Positions 25,372 through 34,373 of a stretch of 64,000 bases of DNA are shown one piece after another; positions within the stretch are counted from its first letter, which is position 1, and every line of letters begins with the position of its first letter. Made by a program: the position numbers and the translations under genes. The stretch covers positions 1 through 64,000 of the forward strand of contig NZ_JAATOO010000020.1 in the NCBI RefSeq assembly GCF_011806575.1. The letters run 5' to 3'. Source of the stretch: Vibrio hepatarius. GTDB lineage: Bacteria; Pseudomonadota; Gammaproteobacteria; Enterobacterales; Vibrionaceae. The notes beneath the pieces are model-generated. The model searched no databases. It had not been told where the DNA came from and was given only the letters and a program-made list of their open reading frames with translations.

Positions 25372-26550
25372 TCAAGCAAACTCTCGCTGCATCATTGTCT
25401 TACTGCGCGACAGCAGTAGCACAAATGCCATAAGACTCGCAGCAATCAAATAAAACACACCAATCGCAAATTGGCTCTGTATCCAGTGCTCCACCAGATA
25501 GCCACCGAAAAGTCCCGCCAAGCACATTTGAATCGATCCCGAAAGTGCAGATACGGCCCCAGCTTGGCGTTTATGCGGCTCTAACAACATGCTGGTCGAT
25601 AGTGGAAAAGATAGCCCTTGCGCAATGGTCAAACAGGTAAACGCCCAAATCAGATTAAACAGCGTCACCTCTGTCACCAACAGCCATACACCAGCAAATG
25701 ACATCAGAAAAATCGCTAGCCTCAGCAACTGCTTCGTCGACATATACCGATTCAAAACATTCAGCGACACACTACCGATCATCAAACCTGCAGAAGGAAT
25801 GATCATCACAGAGCCATATTCAGCTGCGGTTAAACCAAGACGATGTTGCAAAATAAACGGCATCACTGACAACGACACCAAACTGGTTAAATAGCTAATC
25901 CAGTTGTAGCTGGCGCTCGATAACACCTGTTTGTTGGTGATCAGCCGACCGTAGTTTTTAACCACTTCAATGGGTTCAAAACGACGTTTTCCATAGCTGT
26001 TGGTTTCAGGCAACACAAAGTACCCAAGGGTAAAAATCGCCGCTAGGTAAAGCAGTACAAACATAAACACCGCTTGCCAGCCAAGATAAAACGCCATCCA
26101 ACCGCCAAATACTGGCGCTAATATCGGCATAATCGACGCTGTTACGGAAATATACGACAGTGCTTTGGTGAGTTGCACGCCGTCATAGCTATCACGCAAT
26201 ACGCTTCGCCCCAACACAGACGCACTACCTGCACCTAAACCTTGTAGCAAGCGTCCTAAAATCAATCCGGTTAAGCTGTGTGAGAGTAACAAACACATCA
26301 CCGTACCTAGCAAGTAAACGCCCTGACCGACAATAAACACTGGGCGTCGACCAATCGCATCAGATAGCGGACCGTAAAACAGCTGCGACGCACCAAAGCC
26401 GACCAGAAATAAAGTCACTAAGAGTTGAACGTCGGCTTGGCTTGCGTTAAGAGATTGGCTGATCAATGGCAAAGAAGGCAAGTAAATGCTCACACCAACC
26501 TGACCGGTGGCAATGATCATCATCGCAAGCAACATTGGGGTCTTTTTCAT
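25372..26550 (-). CDS. Bcr/CflA-type MFS drug efflux transporter
   Basis: A 392-residue, 12-helix protein (start at the ATG at 26548-26550, with an AAGGAG site five bases upstream). The Bcr/CflA signature is present: VSIYLPSLPLISQSLNASQADVQLLVTLFLVGFG, then GPLSDAIGRRPVFIVG. The family exports drugs such as bicyclomycin or chloramphenicol by proton antiport. It diverges from a LysR gene, its likely regulator. An upstream in-frame start at 26571 is less likely because it lacks a good site. Confidence 0.9.
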   Translation of the reverse strand: MKKTPMLLAMMIIATGQVGVSIYLPSLPLISQSLNASQADVQLLVTLFLVGFGASQLFYGPLSDAIGRRPVFIVGQGVYLLGTVMCLLLSHSLTGLILGRLLQGLGAGSASVLGRSVLRDSYDGVQLTKALSYISVTASIMPILAPVFGGWMAFYLGWQAVFMFVLLYLAAIFTLGYFVLPETNSYGKRRFEPIEVVKNYGRLITNKQVLSSASYNWISYLTSLVSLSVMPFILQHRLGLTAAEYGSVMIIPSAGLMIGSVSLNVLNRYMSTKQLLRLAIFLMSFAGVWLLVTEVTLFNLIWAFTCLTIAQGLSFPLSTSMLLEPHKRQAGAVSALSGSIQMCLAGLFGGYLVEHWIQSQFAIGVFYLIAASLMAFVLLLSRSKTMMQREFA

Positions 26551-26664
26551 TGCATCTCCTTCTTTAAGCACATTACAAACCAGTGTAAATTAGGTACTGA
26601 AGAAAGATAATACTCACTGATGGAAACTGATTAGTTCCCACAAAGAAAGAATAAGGTTAGGTTT

Positions 26665-27558
26665 ATGGATTGGCTTCAAAGTGTGCACAGCTACATTCGA
26701 GTCGTCGACGAAGGCAGTTTTAACGGTGCCGCGCGTAAAATGAATACCACCAGCTCTGCGATCAGTAAACGTATTCACTGGCTGGAAGAACGAATCGGCG
26801 TGCAGTTATTGAAGCGTACTACGCGAACCGTCACCCAAACAGAAGCTGGCGCCCTGTTCTACGAACGTGCCAAAGTGCAGATTGAAGGCTGGCAGTCGAT
26901 TGTCGATGAGACTCGCTCGGTCAGCGAAACGCCCGCAGGGTTACTCAAAATCGGGGCGACTCTGGCGGTCGGTTCTAAGTTTTTGGTGCAATACCTGAAT
27001 GATTTTCTGCAAATGTATCCGGACATTCGTATCCAGTTGACCACCACAACGCCTGGGCAGTTGCCTGAACTCAGCTTAGATCTGTTTATCAGCCGAGAGT
27101 TAGAGCAGCTCAATTCACTCAGTTTTAAAGCGTCCCCACTGTTTGAGCACAAAGCAGGTTTTTATGCGTCACCAAGTTACATCAAGAGATTTGGCGAACC
27201 GAGCGATACCAACGAATTGAAACAACACAACATGCTGATATGGGGAGAGAGGCCACATCGCGACATCAAACTTTCAAAAGGTCAACGTATCGCGGTTTCT
27301 GGAAACTTTGCGACCACCAATCCGGAAGCACTGTTTTATGCAGCGAAAAACGGCATGGGTATTTTGCTAAGTACCGACGTGATGATCAAAGATGAACTCA
27401 AAACTGGGACATTAAAACGTATACTGCCCGATATCACAGCTGATGAAGCGACGGTATACGCCTACTATCCGAAACTGGACTACCAACACACGCGCACACA
27501 ATTGTTCCTCGACTACCTTAAACAACGCCTAGAGCGGGAAGCAATGCAAGAGAATTAA
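26665..27558 (+). CDS. LysR-family regulator next to the MFS gene
   Basis: A 297-residue protein. An N-terminal winged HTH (about 1-60: SYIRVVDEGSFNGAARKMNTTSSAISKRIHWLEERIGVQLLKRTTRTV) is followed by a LysR-type substrate-binding domain (about 90-290). The Ser-Phe and Arg-rich HTH matches LTTR proteins of the CrgA/DmlR type. The gene is divergent from the Bcr/CflA transporter, 114 bp apart, which is the usual layout for an efflux regulator. The ligand is unknown. Confidence 0.88.
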   Translation: MDWLQSVHSYIRVVDEGSFNGAARKMNTTSSAISKRIHWLEERIGVQLLKRTTRTVTQTEAGALFYERAKVQIEGWQSIVDETRSVSETPAGLLKIGATLAVGSKFLVQYLNDFLQMYPDIRIQLTTTTPGQLPELSLDLFISRELEQLNSLSFKASPLFEHKAGFYASPSYIKRFGEPSDTNELKQHNMLIWGERPHRDIKLSKGQRIAVSGNFATTNPEALFYAAKNGMGILLSTDVMIKDELKTGTLKRILPDITADEATVYAYYPKLDYQHTRTQLFLDYLKQRLEREAMQEN

Positions 27559-27665
27559 ACAAACATTTAACATTTTCAAGTTGCCTATTTATGTGTCCTG
27601 TACCATATTTAAGAAGAACCAAGACTAATAACATATGGCTTTTTTGCCATCTATAGGTTCCCAAT

Positions 27666-29507
27666 ATGGCTAGGAAAACAATACCAACGTCGCCGATTGA
27701 TATCGATGTCGTCTATAAAACGCTGTGTTTAGATGGAAGTGAGTTACTCGATAACGCCACCTTATTGCTGCATAGGCATTTTGGATCACACTGCACCTGC
27801 ATTGTCGAAATTAACCGTTTTCGCTCCAACGCCAAAACGCTCTCTTTCGCGTGTGATAACCAGCTCCAGTCTCCCGCCGAGTACGAGCTATACGGTACGC
27901 CTTGCTCGACGGTAAGCAAATCCCAACTCGATTATGTACTTTACAAAGGTGGAGTGAGTGACACATTTCCAGATGACACCAATTTAAAACAAGCTGGGGT
28001 TGAGTCTTACCTTGGTATTCCATTGCGCTCCGCATCCGGAAACGTGCTTGGTGTTTTACTCTCTTCGTTTACCAGCCAACTCTCTGATAGCGAAGATTTA
28101 ATTTACTACCACAAGCTCTTTGCCAAAGTGGTGGTGCACAGCTTACGCTCCAAATGGCTTTCAGCTCAGTCAGAAAGCTTGGTTGAGCAGCTTAGTTTTG
28201 AAGTTTCCCACGACAACCTAACCGGTTTACTAAACCGCAGCTTCTTAGCTGACAAATTGGAAACTCTCACCGAATTGAGCAAGCAGCCGTTTACCCTCGC
28301 CTACATTGATATTGATAATTTCAAATCGATCAACGACTTATACGGCAGTTATATCGGCGACCAAATCATCAAGTTTGTAGCCCGCTCTATCGAAGAATGC
28401 ATTGAAGACCGGCAACTCGCGTTTCGCATCGCTGGTGATGAGTTCGCGTTTATTTCACTCACAGGTGACCCATTTGAAATCTGCCGCCAGATTGTCGAGA
28501 AGGTATCAAGTGGCTACCAAGACCCCGCGCGTAACATCAAAGTCTCCGTCAGTATTGGCTTAGCAAGAAACAACTCTAACAGCCTGACAGCGGATCAAAT
28601 CATTCTTAACGCGAGTTTGGCGTTGAAAGAGTGTAAGCAGTCACGTCAGACGTCGATTCAATGCTACGACACTCATCTAAGTGCTCAATACTACCGACGC
28701 GCGATCGTCATTGACGCGCTGCGAAGCGAGTTGGACAAAGATATTGAACACAGTGAGATATACGTGGTTGCCCAACCTATTGTTGCTCAAGGAAAACCAC
28801 AGTGGGACTACTTTGAGATTCTCGCGCGTTGGAACAGTGATGTGCTGGGCGCTATCTCGCCGCTTGAATTCATTGAAGCGGCAGAACAATCTGGCCTGAT
28901 CATCGAACTCGGTGAACGTATTATCGAGCTCGCCTGCCAAGCAAAAATAAAGCTGGAGCATGGGTTAGGCTATCGTGTCAGACTCGGGATTAACTGCTCG
29001 GCACACGAGATTAATAATGCCAATCGCTATGTTCAGCACCTTCTCCATACCTTGGGTAAATACGGTTTTAATGCCGAAGATTTCACCATCGAAATGACCG
29101 AGACAGTATTGCTGTCACGAATCAACGAAGTCAAAACCACACTGGATAAGCTCAGACTGCTTGGCTTTAGCATCGCTTTGGATGACTTTGGGACAGGCTA
29201 CTCGAGTCTCAACTACATCCATACCTATCCGATTGATTGTATTAAAATTGATGCTACTTTTGTTCGAAATATGCTCTCCAACGAAAGCTCGGAGAGTGTC
29301 GTGTGGCTAATTATTCAACTGGCCAATAAGCTACATGTCAGCTTGATCGCGGAAGGTGTCGAGAGCGAAGAAGCGCTTCAAAAGCTCTATTCAATGGGCT
29401 GTAAAAAGATTCAAGGTTTCTATTTTTCTACGCCTAAGGAGCCAGAAGAGTTGGTTGAGGGCATCAAAGCGCTGACCAACATCGACTCTCAAGTCTCTAA
29501 TGGGTAA
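27666..29507 (+). CDS. GAF-GGDEF-EAL cyclic di-GMP protein
   Basis: A 613-residue cytoplasmic protein. A GAF-like domain (about 15-165) precedes a GGDEF domain (about 180-335), then an EAL domain (about 350-600). The GGDEF site reads AGDEF and there is no I-site, so its cyclase activity is uncertain and it may only bind GTP. The EAL domain has EILAR in place of EALLR with the first Glu kept, plus DDFGTGYSSL, KIDATFV and AEGVES, so it is probably an active phosphodiesterase that lowers cyclic di-GMP. It stands alone, and no membrane helix is seen. Confidence 0.88.
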   Translation: MARKTIPTSPIDIDVVYKTLCLDGSELLDNATLLLHRHFGSHCTCIVEINRFRSNAKTLSFACDNQLQSPAEYELYGTPCSTVSKSQLDYVLYKGGVSDTFPDDTNLKQAGVESYLGIPLRSASGNVLGVLLSSFTSQLSDSEDLIYYHKLFAKVVVHSLRSKWLSAQSESLVEQLSFEVSHDNLTGLLNRSFLADKLETLTELSKQPFTLAYIDIDNFKSINDLYGSYIGDQIIKFVARSIEECIEDRQLAFRIAGDEFAFISLTGDPFEICRQIVEKVSSGYQDPARNIKVSVSIGLARNNSNSLTADQIILNASLALKECKQSRQTSIQCYDTHLSAQYYRRAIVIDALRSELDKDIEHSEIYVVAQPIVAQGKPQWDYFEILARWNSDVLGAISPLEFIEAAEQSGLIIELGERIIELACQAKIKLEHGLGYRVRLGINCSAHEINNANRYVQHLLHTLGKYGFNAEDFTIEMTETVLLSRINEVKTTLDKLRLLGFSIALDDFGTGYSSLNYIHTYPIDCIKIDATFVRNMLSNESSESVVWLIIQLANKLHVSLIAEGVESEEALQKLYSMGCKKIQGFYFSTPKEPEELVEGIKALTNIDSQVSNG

Positions 29508-29551
29508 CAATCTATCCATGATTCGTAAAGGTTGATTTATTTGTATTTAGT

Positions 29552-29566
29552 TGATAATAATTATCA
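29552..29566. promoter_or_regulatory. Perfect Fur box upstream of the fumC operon
   Basis: TGATAATAATTATCA is an exact 7-1-7 Fur palindrome, lying 27 bp before the first gene of the fumC operon (29593). Fur with iron would repress, so the operon should rise when iron is scarce. Confidence 0.85.
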
Positions 29567-29592
29567 TTACCACAAATAAACCACCGAACGAC

Positions 29593-29973
29593 ATGGATAG
29601 AACACAACCGCTATACAATGGCTTATTCAAAGCCAGAGATAGGTTTTTGGATACCCCCACCGCGTGTGGATTCGAACCCGATGTGATTCAAGAGTACATT
29701 CATTGGACACTCGCACTCGCATCCAGTTACGAGCGCGGGGCGAGAGACGAAAACCCTCTGCTCTATGAACTGTTTCTCCGTCAGCTTTACTTCCATTTGC
29801 TCGACGCGATCCAAGACCCGCAACGCAGCCGAATTTTTCGTCGTCTGTGTCTAGACTCTATTCATACCCCGTTACTGTGTTTAAAACGCCATTACGACCA
29901 GTGGGAAGACGGCGACATCAAATTATTACTTTTACAACAACAATTACAGCGTGTTCAAGCGCCGCTAGATTAA
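29593..29973 (+). CDS. Small helical protein upstream of fumC
   Basis: Start at the ATG at 29593 gives a 126-residue helical protein (MDRTQPLYNGLFKARDRFLDTPTACGFEPDVIQEYIHWTLALASSYERGARDENP). An upstream in-frame start overlaps the Fur box, so I reject it. It ends 15 bp before fumC, so the two are an operon. In Pseudomonas a small gene (fagA) precedes fumC in a Fur-controlled operon; this may be an analogue, but I cannot confirm homology. Its role is unknown. Confidence 0.72.
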   Translation: MDRTQPLYNGLFKARDRFLDTPTACGFEPDVIQEYIHWTLALASSYERGARDENPLLYELFLRQLYFHLLDAIQDPQRSRIFRRLCLDSIHTPLLCLKRHYDQWEDGDIKLLLLQQQLQRVQAPLD

Positions 29974-29988
29974 GCAAAAGGTACAGTC

Positions 29989-31386
29989 ATGACCCAATCA
30001 GCCAACCAACCTTACCGAATTGAAAAAGACAGTATGGGGGAAGTCAAAGTCCCATCTGACGCACTTTACCAAGCGCAAACCCAACGGGCGGTCGACAACT
30101 TCCATTTTAGTCGTCACACCATGCCAGATGGATTTGTGCAAGCACTAGCCTACATCAAACAAACCGCGGCACTGACCAACGCACAGCTTGGCCACCTTGA
30201 AGGGGACATTGCCAACGCGATTGCCGACGCCGCGCAAGCCATCATCAATGGTCAGCACCGAGATCAGTTCCCAATTGACGTGTTTCAAACTGGTTCAGGA
30301 ACCAGTTCTAACATGAATGCCAATGAAGTGATTGCTACGCTCGCCAGTGAATTGCTTGGTGGTGACGTTAGCCCAAATGATCACGTCAATATGGGGCAAA
30401 GCAGCAACGATGTTGTCCCGACCGCGATTCAAATCAGTTCGGTTATGGCGATAGAAAACCAGCTACTGCCCGCGCTAAGTCATTTGATCACTAGCCTGCA
30501 TTCAAAGCGCCAGCAAATCGGGCACATTGTCAAAACCGGACGCACCCACCTGATGGACGCTATGCCAGTCACATTCGACCAAGAACTGGGCGGTTGGCAA
30601 TTCCAGATCGAGCAAGCACAAAAAGGTATTCAAGCTACGCTTCCCGCAGTCAAAGCGCTGGCTCAAGGTGGCACTGCAGTTGGCACAGGCATCAACGCTG
30701 ATGAAAAGTTTGCTCGATTGTTTGCGGATAACCTCTCTCAAGCGACGAACATTCAATTCAGCGCCAGCGAGAACTTCTTTTACAACCTGAGCAGCCAAGA
30801 CGCCACTGTGGCCCTCTCCGGTCAATTAAAGACCGCCGCAGTCGCCTTGATGAAAATCGCCAACGATCTACGCTGGATGAACTCCGGACCACTGGCTGGG
30901 ATTGGTGAAATAGAGCTGCAAGGGCTTCAGCCGGGCTCATCTATCATGCCAGGTAAAGTTAACCCAGTGATCCCAGAGGCCACCGCGATGGCTGCGGCGC
31001 AAGTCATTGGTAATGACACCACCATTACCATCGCTGGCCAATCTGGTAACTTCCAACTTAACGTGATGCTCCCTGTGATCGCTCATAACATTATCGAGAG
31101 TATCGAATTACTCGCCAACAGCGCGCGCGCCATGGCTGATAAGGCGATCAGCAGCTTCACGGTCAGAGAAGATAATCTTGAGCGAACATTGGCACGCAAC
31201 CCTATTTTGGTGACTGCGTTAAATCCGGTGATTGGGTACTTGAAAGCCGCAGACATTGCCAAGAAAGCGTACAAAGAAGGACGAGCGATTATTGATGTCG
31301 CCGAAGAAGAAACCAGTCTAACAAGGAGTGAGTTGGAACGTTTACTCGCGCCAGAACAGCTGGCGAAAGGTGGCATAGCCGATTAA
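29989..31386 (+). CDS. fumC: Class II fumarase FumC
   Basis: A 465-residue enzyme with the class II fumarase/aspartase signature GSSIMPGKVNPVIPE (about 314-328) and the DVFQTGSGTSSNMNANEV and THLMDAMPVT segments. It interconverts fumarate and malate without an iron-sulfur cluster, unlike FumA/FumB. Control by a perfect Fur box makes sense: an iron-free fumarase replaces iron-dependent ones when iron is low. It is second in an operon with a small gene of unknown role. No sodA follows in the window. Confidence 0.95.
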   Translation: MTQSANQPYRIEKDSMGEVKVPSDALYQAQTQRAVDNFHFSRHTMPDGFVQALAYIKQTAALTNAQLGHLEGDIANAIADAAQAIINGQHRDQFPIDVFQTGSGTSSNMNANEVIATLASELLGGDVSPNDHVNMGQSSNDVVPTAIQISSVMAIENQLLPALSHLITSLHSKRQQIGHIVKTGRTHLMDAMPVTFDQELGGWQFQIEQAQKGIQATLPAVKALAQGGTAVGTGINADEKFARLFADNLSQATNIQFSASENFFYNLSSQDATVALSGQLKTAAVALMKIANDLRWMNSGPLAGIGEIELQGLQPGSSIMPGKVNPVIPEATAMAAAQVIGNDTTITIAGQSGNFQLNVMLPVIAHNIIESIELLANSARAMADKAISSFTVREDNLERTLARNPILVTALNPVIGYLKAADIAKKAYKEGRAIIDVAEEETSLTRSELERLLAPEQLAKGGIAD

Positions 31387-31417
31387 ACAACAGGCACACT
31401 TCCTTGTGTGGTGTGCA

Positions 31418-31567
31418 CTATACGAGCAGCAGCGATACCAACAAAAATGGCACGGCTAATGTCGATGCCATTTTTGCAAGCGACAGCATCTCTCTCGCCA
31501 ACACTTCACGCTTTGGTGAAACCAACTGCGCTGCTGTAGACATTGCAGCAGTTTGAGCGGTATTCAT
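31418..31567 (-). CDS. Candidate 49-aa protein with hydrophobic C-terminus
   Basis: A leftward frame from ATG 31565-31567 to TAG at 31418 encodes a soluble, Ala/Gln/Thr-rich N-terminus, then LAREMLSLAKMASTLAVPFL and a hydrophobic tail. An AGAGG site sits six to seven bases before the ATG. It would be a small single-span membrane protein. The frame covers the fumC terminator hairpin, which lowers my confidence. Confidence 0.4.
   Translation of the reverse strand: MNTAQTAAMSTAAQLVSPKREVLAREMLSLAKMASTLAVPFLLVSLLLV
31443..31476 (+). terminator. Likely fumC terminator
   Basis: 10-bp stem AAAAATGGCA / TGCCATTTTT plus an inner CG pair, with a T-run on the plus strand, 57 bases past the fumC stop. 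It lies inside a candidate small leftward gene, so either or both readings may hold. Confidence 0.65.
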
Positions 31568-32004
31568 TCGTCGACCTCTTTACGATCAAATGATTTGGGA
31601 GCGGCGATTTTAAGCCTTTCCCCCACTTCGAGCAAACCTTATAAGCCTTTAAATTTTCTAAATGCTAGATATAGAACAGCTACACAATAAATTGTAAGAC
31701 ATTGAAATATAATAATTATTAGGCATAAATTCATCATCTAAACAATAGTTGTTTAGTAAATTTAAAAAAGCCGAAGTTAATACCCTGTAAAAATTCTATT
31801 TTCAAGAACTTTTAAGTTTCTTTAACAACCTTGCCACTTTTGATCACATATACATCAAGATTCTCTGCGCTTGTATTAACAGATGTGATACTAATTCTGC
31901 CGTCATATCGACATTGTTTAACATCAATAACTATAAAACCTTACAAAAAGTAAAACATATAACTACATAAGTTGATTAAAAGTCGACAAGGAGATTAGCC
32001 TACC
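31568..32004. other. 437-bp AT-rich intergenic region before the YkvI-type gene
   Basis: Holds the promoter region for the gene at 32005 and the upstream part of the candidate leftward small gene. I see no other gene, RNA or strong operator. Confidence 0.4.
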
Positions 32005-33087
32005 ATGTGGAACATTCTTAAAATCGCGAGTGCGTTTATTGGAATTATCGTCGGAGCAGGATTCGCGTCCGGACAAGAGGTGCTGCAATACTTCACCAGT
32101 TTTGGTCATTGGGGGACAGCGGCGGCTGTCGTCGCGACCGCTCTTTTTGCCTACCTAGGTATGATGCTGACTATGCTGGGTTCACAAACTCAAACCATGT
32201 CGCATAAGAAAGTGATTTACCAGATCAGCGGACGCTGGGTTGGGATCATCGTTGACTACGTTATTATCTTCACATTGTTCGGTGTTGGCGTGGTAATGAT
32301 CGCTGGTGCAGGTTCTCTGCTCAACCAACAGTTCGACTTGCCACCCTACGCGGGTAGCATCGTGTTGACCGTACTGATTGGTTTAACCGCCATGCTCAAT
32401 GTTGACCGCGTTGTTGCCGTTATCGGTAGCATTACACCACTGCTGATCGTAGCGCTGGTCGTCATTTGCGGATACAGCATCACGACGATGGATAAGAGCT
32501 TCGATACGCTTGCGCCAATCGCTGAAAGCGTCGAATCAACGCTGCCACATTGGTTTATTTCTGCCGTGAACTACGTTTCGTTCAACCTTGCGGTGGGAGC
32601 GGCGATGGCACTTGTTATGGGCGGCGCTGAGACTAATCCACGTGTGGCAAAATTAGGTGGTCTTTTAGGTGGTGCTGGCGTTGGCGTACTTATCGTACTG
32701 AGCCACCTTGCGCTGTTCTCACAAATTGAAGTGGTTGCCAACTACCCGATGCCGCTACTGAAAATCATCGACATGATTTCGCCTGCGTTGTCTACTTTCA
32801 TGACCTTCATCTTGTTCGGTATGATTTTCAATACTGCGGTCAGCATGTTCTACGCATTTGCTGCTCGATTTGTACCGATGAAATCAGCGAAAGCAAACAA
32901 GTTTATCTTTGCCACGCTAGCGGTAGGCTTTGTTGCGAGCTTTGCAGGTTTCACTCAATTGGTTGCGGTGTTCTACCCACTGATTGGTTACTTAGGTCTG
33001 TTCTTAGTGGGCGCATTGATCTATGCTCCATTTAAACTCAAGAAAGACCAAATGACGCTTCAAGAGCCAGCATTTGCAACAAAATAG
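32005..33087 (+). CDS. YkvI-type membrane protein (amino-acid permease-like fold)
   Basis: A 360-residue protein with ten or more membrane helices. The N-terminus IGIIVGAGFASGQEVLQYFTSFG is a hallmark of the YkvI group in the LeuT/APC superfamily, where the glycine-rich break in helix 1 is part of the binding site. It likely moves an amino acid or related small molecule. It has an AAGGAG site before the start and its own terminator. The substrate is unknown. It is upstream of the fucose operon but separated by 465 bp. Confidence 0.8.
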   Translation: MWNILKIASAFIGIIVGAGFASGQEVLQYFTSFGHWGTAAAVVATALFAYLGMMLTMLGSQTQTMSHKKVIYQISGRWVGIIVDYVIIFTLFGVGVVMIAGAGSLLNQQFDLPPYAGSIVLTVLIGLTAMLNVDRVVAVIGSITPLLIVALVVICGYSITTMDKSFDTLAPIAESVESTLPHWFISAVNYVSFNLAVGAAMALVMGGAETNPRVAKLGGLLGGAGVGVLIVLSHLALFSQIEVVANYPMPLLKIIDMISPALSTFMTFILFGMIFNTAVSMFYAFAARFVPMKSAKANKFIFATLAVGFVASFAGFTQLVAVFYPLIGYLGLFLVGALIYAPFKLKKDQMTLQEPAFATK

Positions 33088-33106
33088 CTCAATCTAACGT
33101 AAACAT

Positions 33107-33137
33107 AAGCCGCTGAAAGTTTTCACAGCGGCTTTTG
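33107..33137 (+). terminator. Terminator after the YkvI-type gene
   Basis: 9-bp stem AAGCCGCTG / CAGCGGCTT followed by a T-run. The stem is the same as that at the end of fucO (41235-41261). Confidence 0.85.
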
Positions 33138-33552
33138 TATATCAAAGGGGTTATGCGTTAAAAAGGTGCCTACCACCCTATCAATATCATTCCGTATTTT
33201 CGTCAATCTATCCTCCTTAGCAATATTCCACTACCTAATTCAAACAAGAGACCTGCCGACTTCATTACTCGGTTCAATCCATCACGCACATACCTTTAAA
33301 ATTCAACCTTAAATCCGGCCGCCAATAAACTTAATAGCAATGAGTTGCATTAAGCAATTTGCACTAATAAATGACTAACAAGCACCGACCTCATAAGAAA
33401 TCAAACATTGATGCCCGATTCCCACACAAAATGCCCGATTTTTTGCGCAGTTATTCACCATTTCGGTCAAAAGTGGGCAAAACAGAACTTGCTGTGATCT
33501 CCGTCGTAGTATTTTAACGGGGTTAAATTAATACTCAGTTCATCCGAGATAA
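33138..33552. promoter_or_regulatory. 415-bp control region before fucR
   Basis: Contains a direct repeat ATGCCCGATT at 33411-33420 and 33431-33440, 20 bp apart (two helical turns), which could be a regulator site for the DeoR-type gene. A single CRP-like half site (TGTGA at 33493-33497) lies closer to the start. Neither is proved. Confidence 0.4.
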
Positions 33553-34266
33553 ATGAGTAGTTTATTAATGCAAGCATTAACCCGAGCAAGCCATATTTTA
33601 AAAGTGATCGGAAAAGTTGGTCGAGTTTCTGTCAACGACTTAGCCGAAGAACTTAATGTCTCGGTCGAAACTATTCGTCGGGATTTAAAAATTCTCGACA
33701 ATAAAGGAGAAGTTGTTCGAGTTCATGGCGGCGCAATATGCAAACAGTATCGTGACGAAGGCACCTCATTTAATAATCGGGCGAATAACAACATCGTCGA
33801 TAAAAAACATTTAGTCGATAAAGTTATTTCCAATATTTATGAAGGTTCGGTTATAGGATTGGATGCAAGTTCATCCAGTTGGTTAGTCGCGCAATCTATG
33901 CCAGATATTCGTTGCACTGTGGTAACTAACTCGACCAATAATATCAGTGTACTGTGTGGTAAAAAGAATATTTCAATCATCAGTTTAGGTGGTCATTTTT
34001 CTGAAAAGTACAAAGCGTTCTATGGCATGATCGCGAAAAACACCCTATCAGAAATGGCGCTTGACCTATGTGTCATATCTTGCGACGGCTTTGACGAACT
34101 CAATGGTGTTTGGGACTCAAACGAGTACAACTATGACATAAAAAGGACATTCATTGAGGTTTCGGGAAAAGTTATTCTTCTCGCAGACAAGAGTAAATAC
34201 AAGAAAAAGAGTCTACTTAAAATATGCAATTTCGATGAAATAGACATACTTATTTCAAACATATAA
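33553..34266 (+). CDS. fucR: DeoR-family regulator of the fucose operon
   Basis: A 237-residue DeoR-type regulator. The HTH (about residues 11-50: ILKVIGKVGRVSVNDLAEELNVSVETIRRDLKILDNKGEVVRVHGGA) is typical, followed by the DeoRC sugar-phosphate sensor (GLDASSSSWLVAQSMP, then VVTNSTNN and ISLGGHF). In E. coli fucR encodes an activator that answers fuculose-1-phosphate; here it sits at the head of the operon. The inducer is inferred from context. The symbol rests on location and family. Confidence 0.78.
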   Translation: MSSLLMQALTRASHILKVIGKVGRVSVNDLAEELNVSVETIRRDLKILDNKGEVVRVHGGAICKQYRDEGTSFNNRANNNIVDKKHLVDKVISNIYEGSVIGLDASSSSWLVAQSMPDIRCTVVTNSTNNISVLCGKKNISIISLGGHFSEKYKAFYGMIAKNTLSEMALDLCVISCDGFDELNGVWDSNEYNYDIKRTFIEVSGKVILLADKSKYKKKSLLKICNFDEIDILISNI

Positions 34267-34373
34267 ACAATAAATAAATACTATTTTTTAACATTATAAA
34301 ATCCACAAACCAATAACGTGAAAATCCCTAATTTAACTATTAGTGGGATAACTGTATCTGAAGGAAATAAAAA

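Noticed and set aside
33493..33508. CRP site before fucR
   Set aside because: Only one TGTGA half is present; the opposite half does not match well enough to list as a site.
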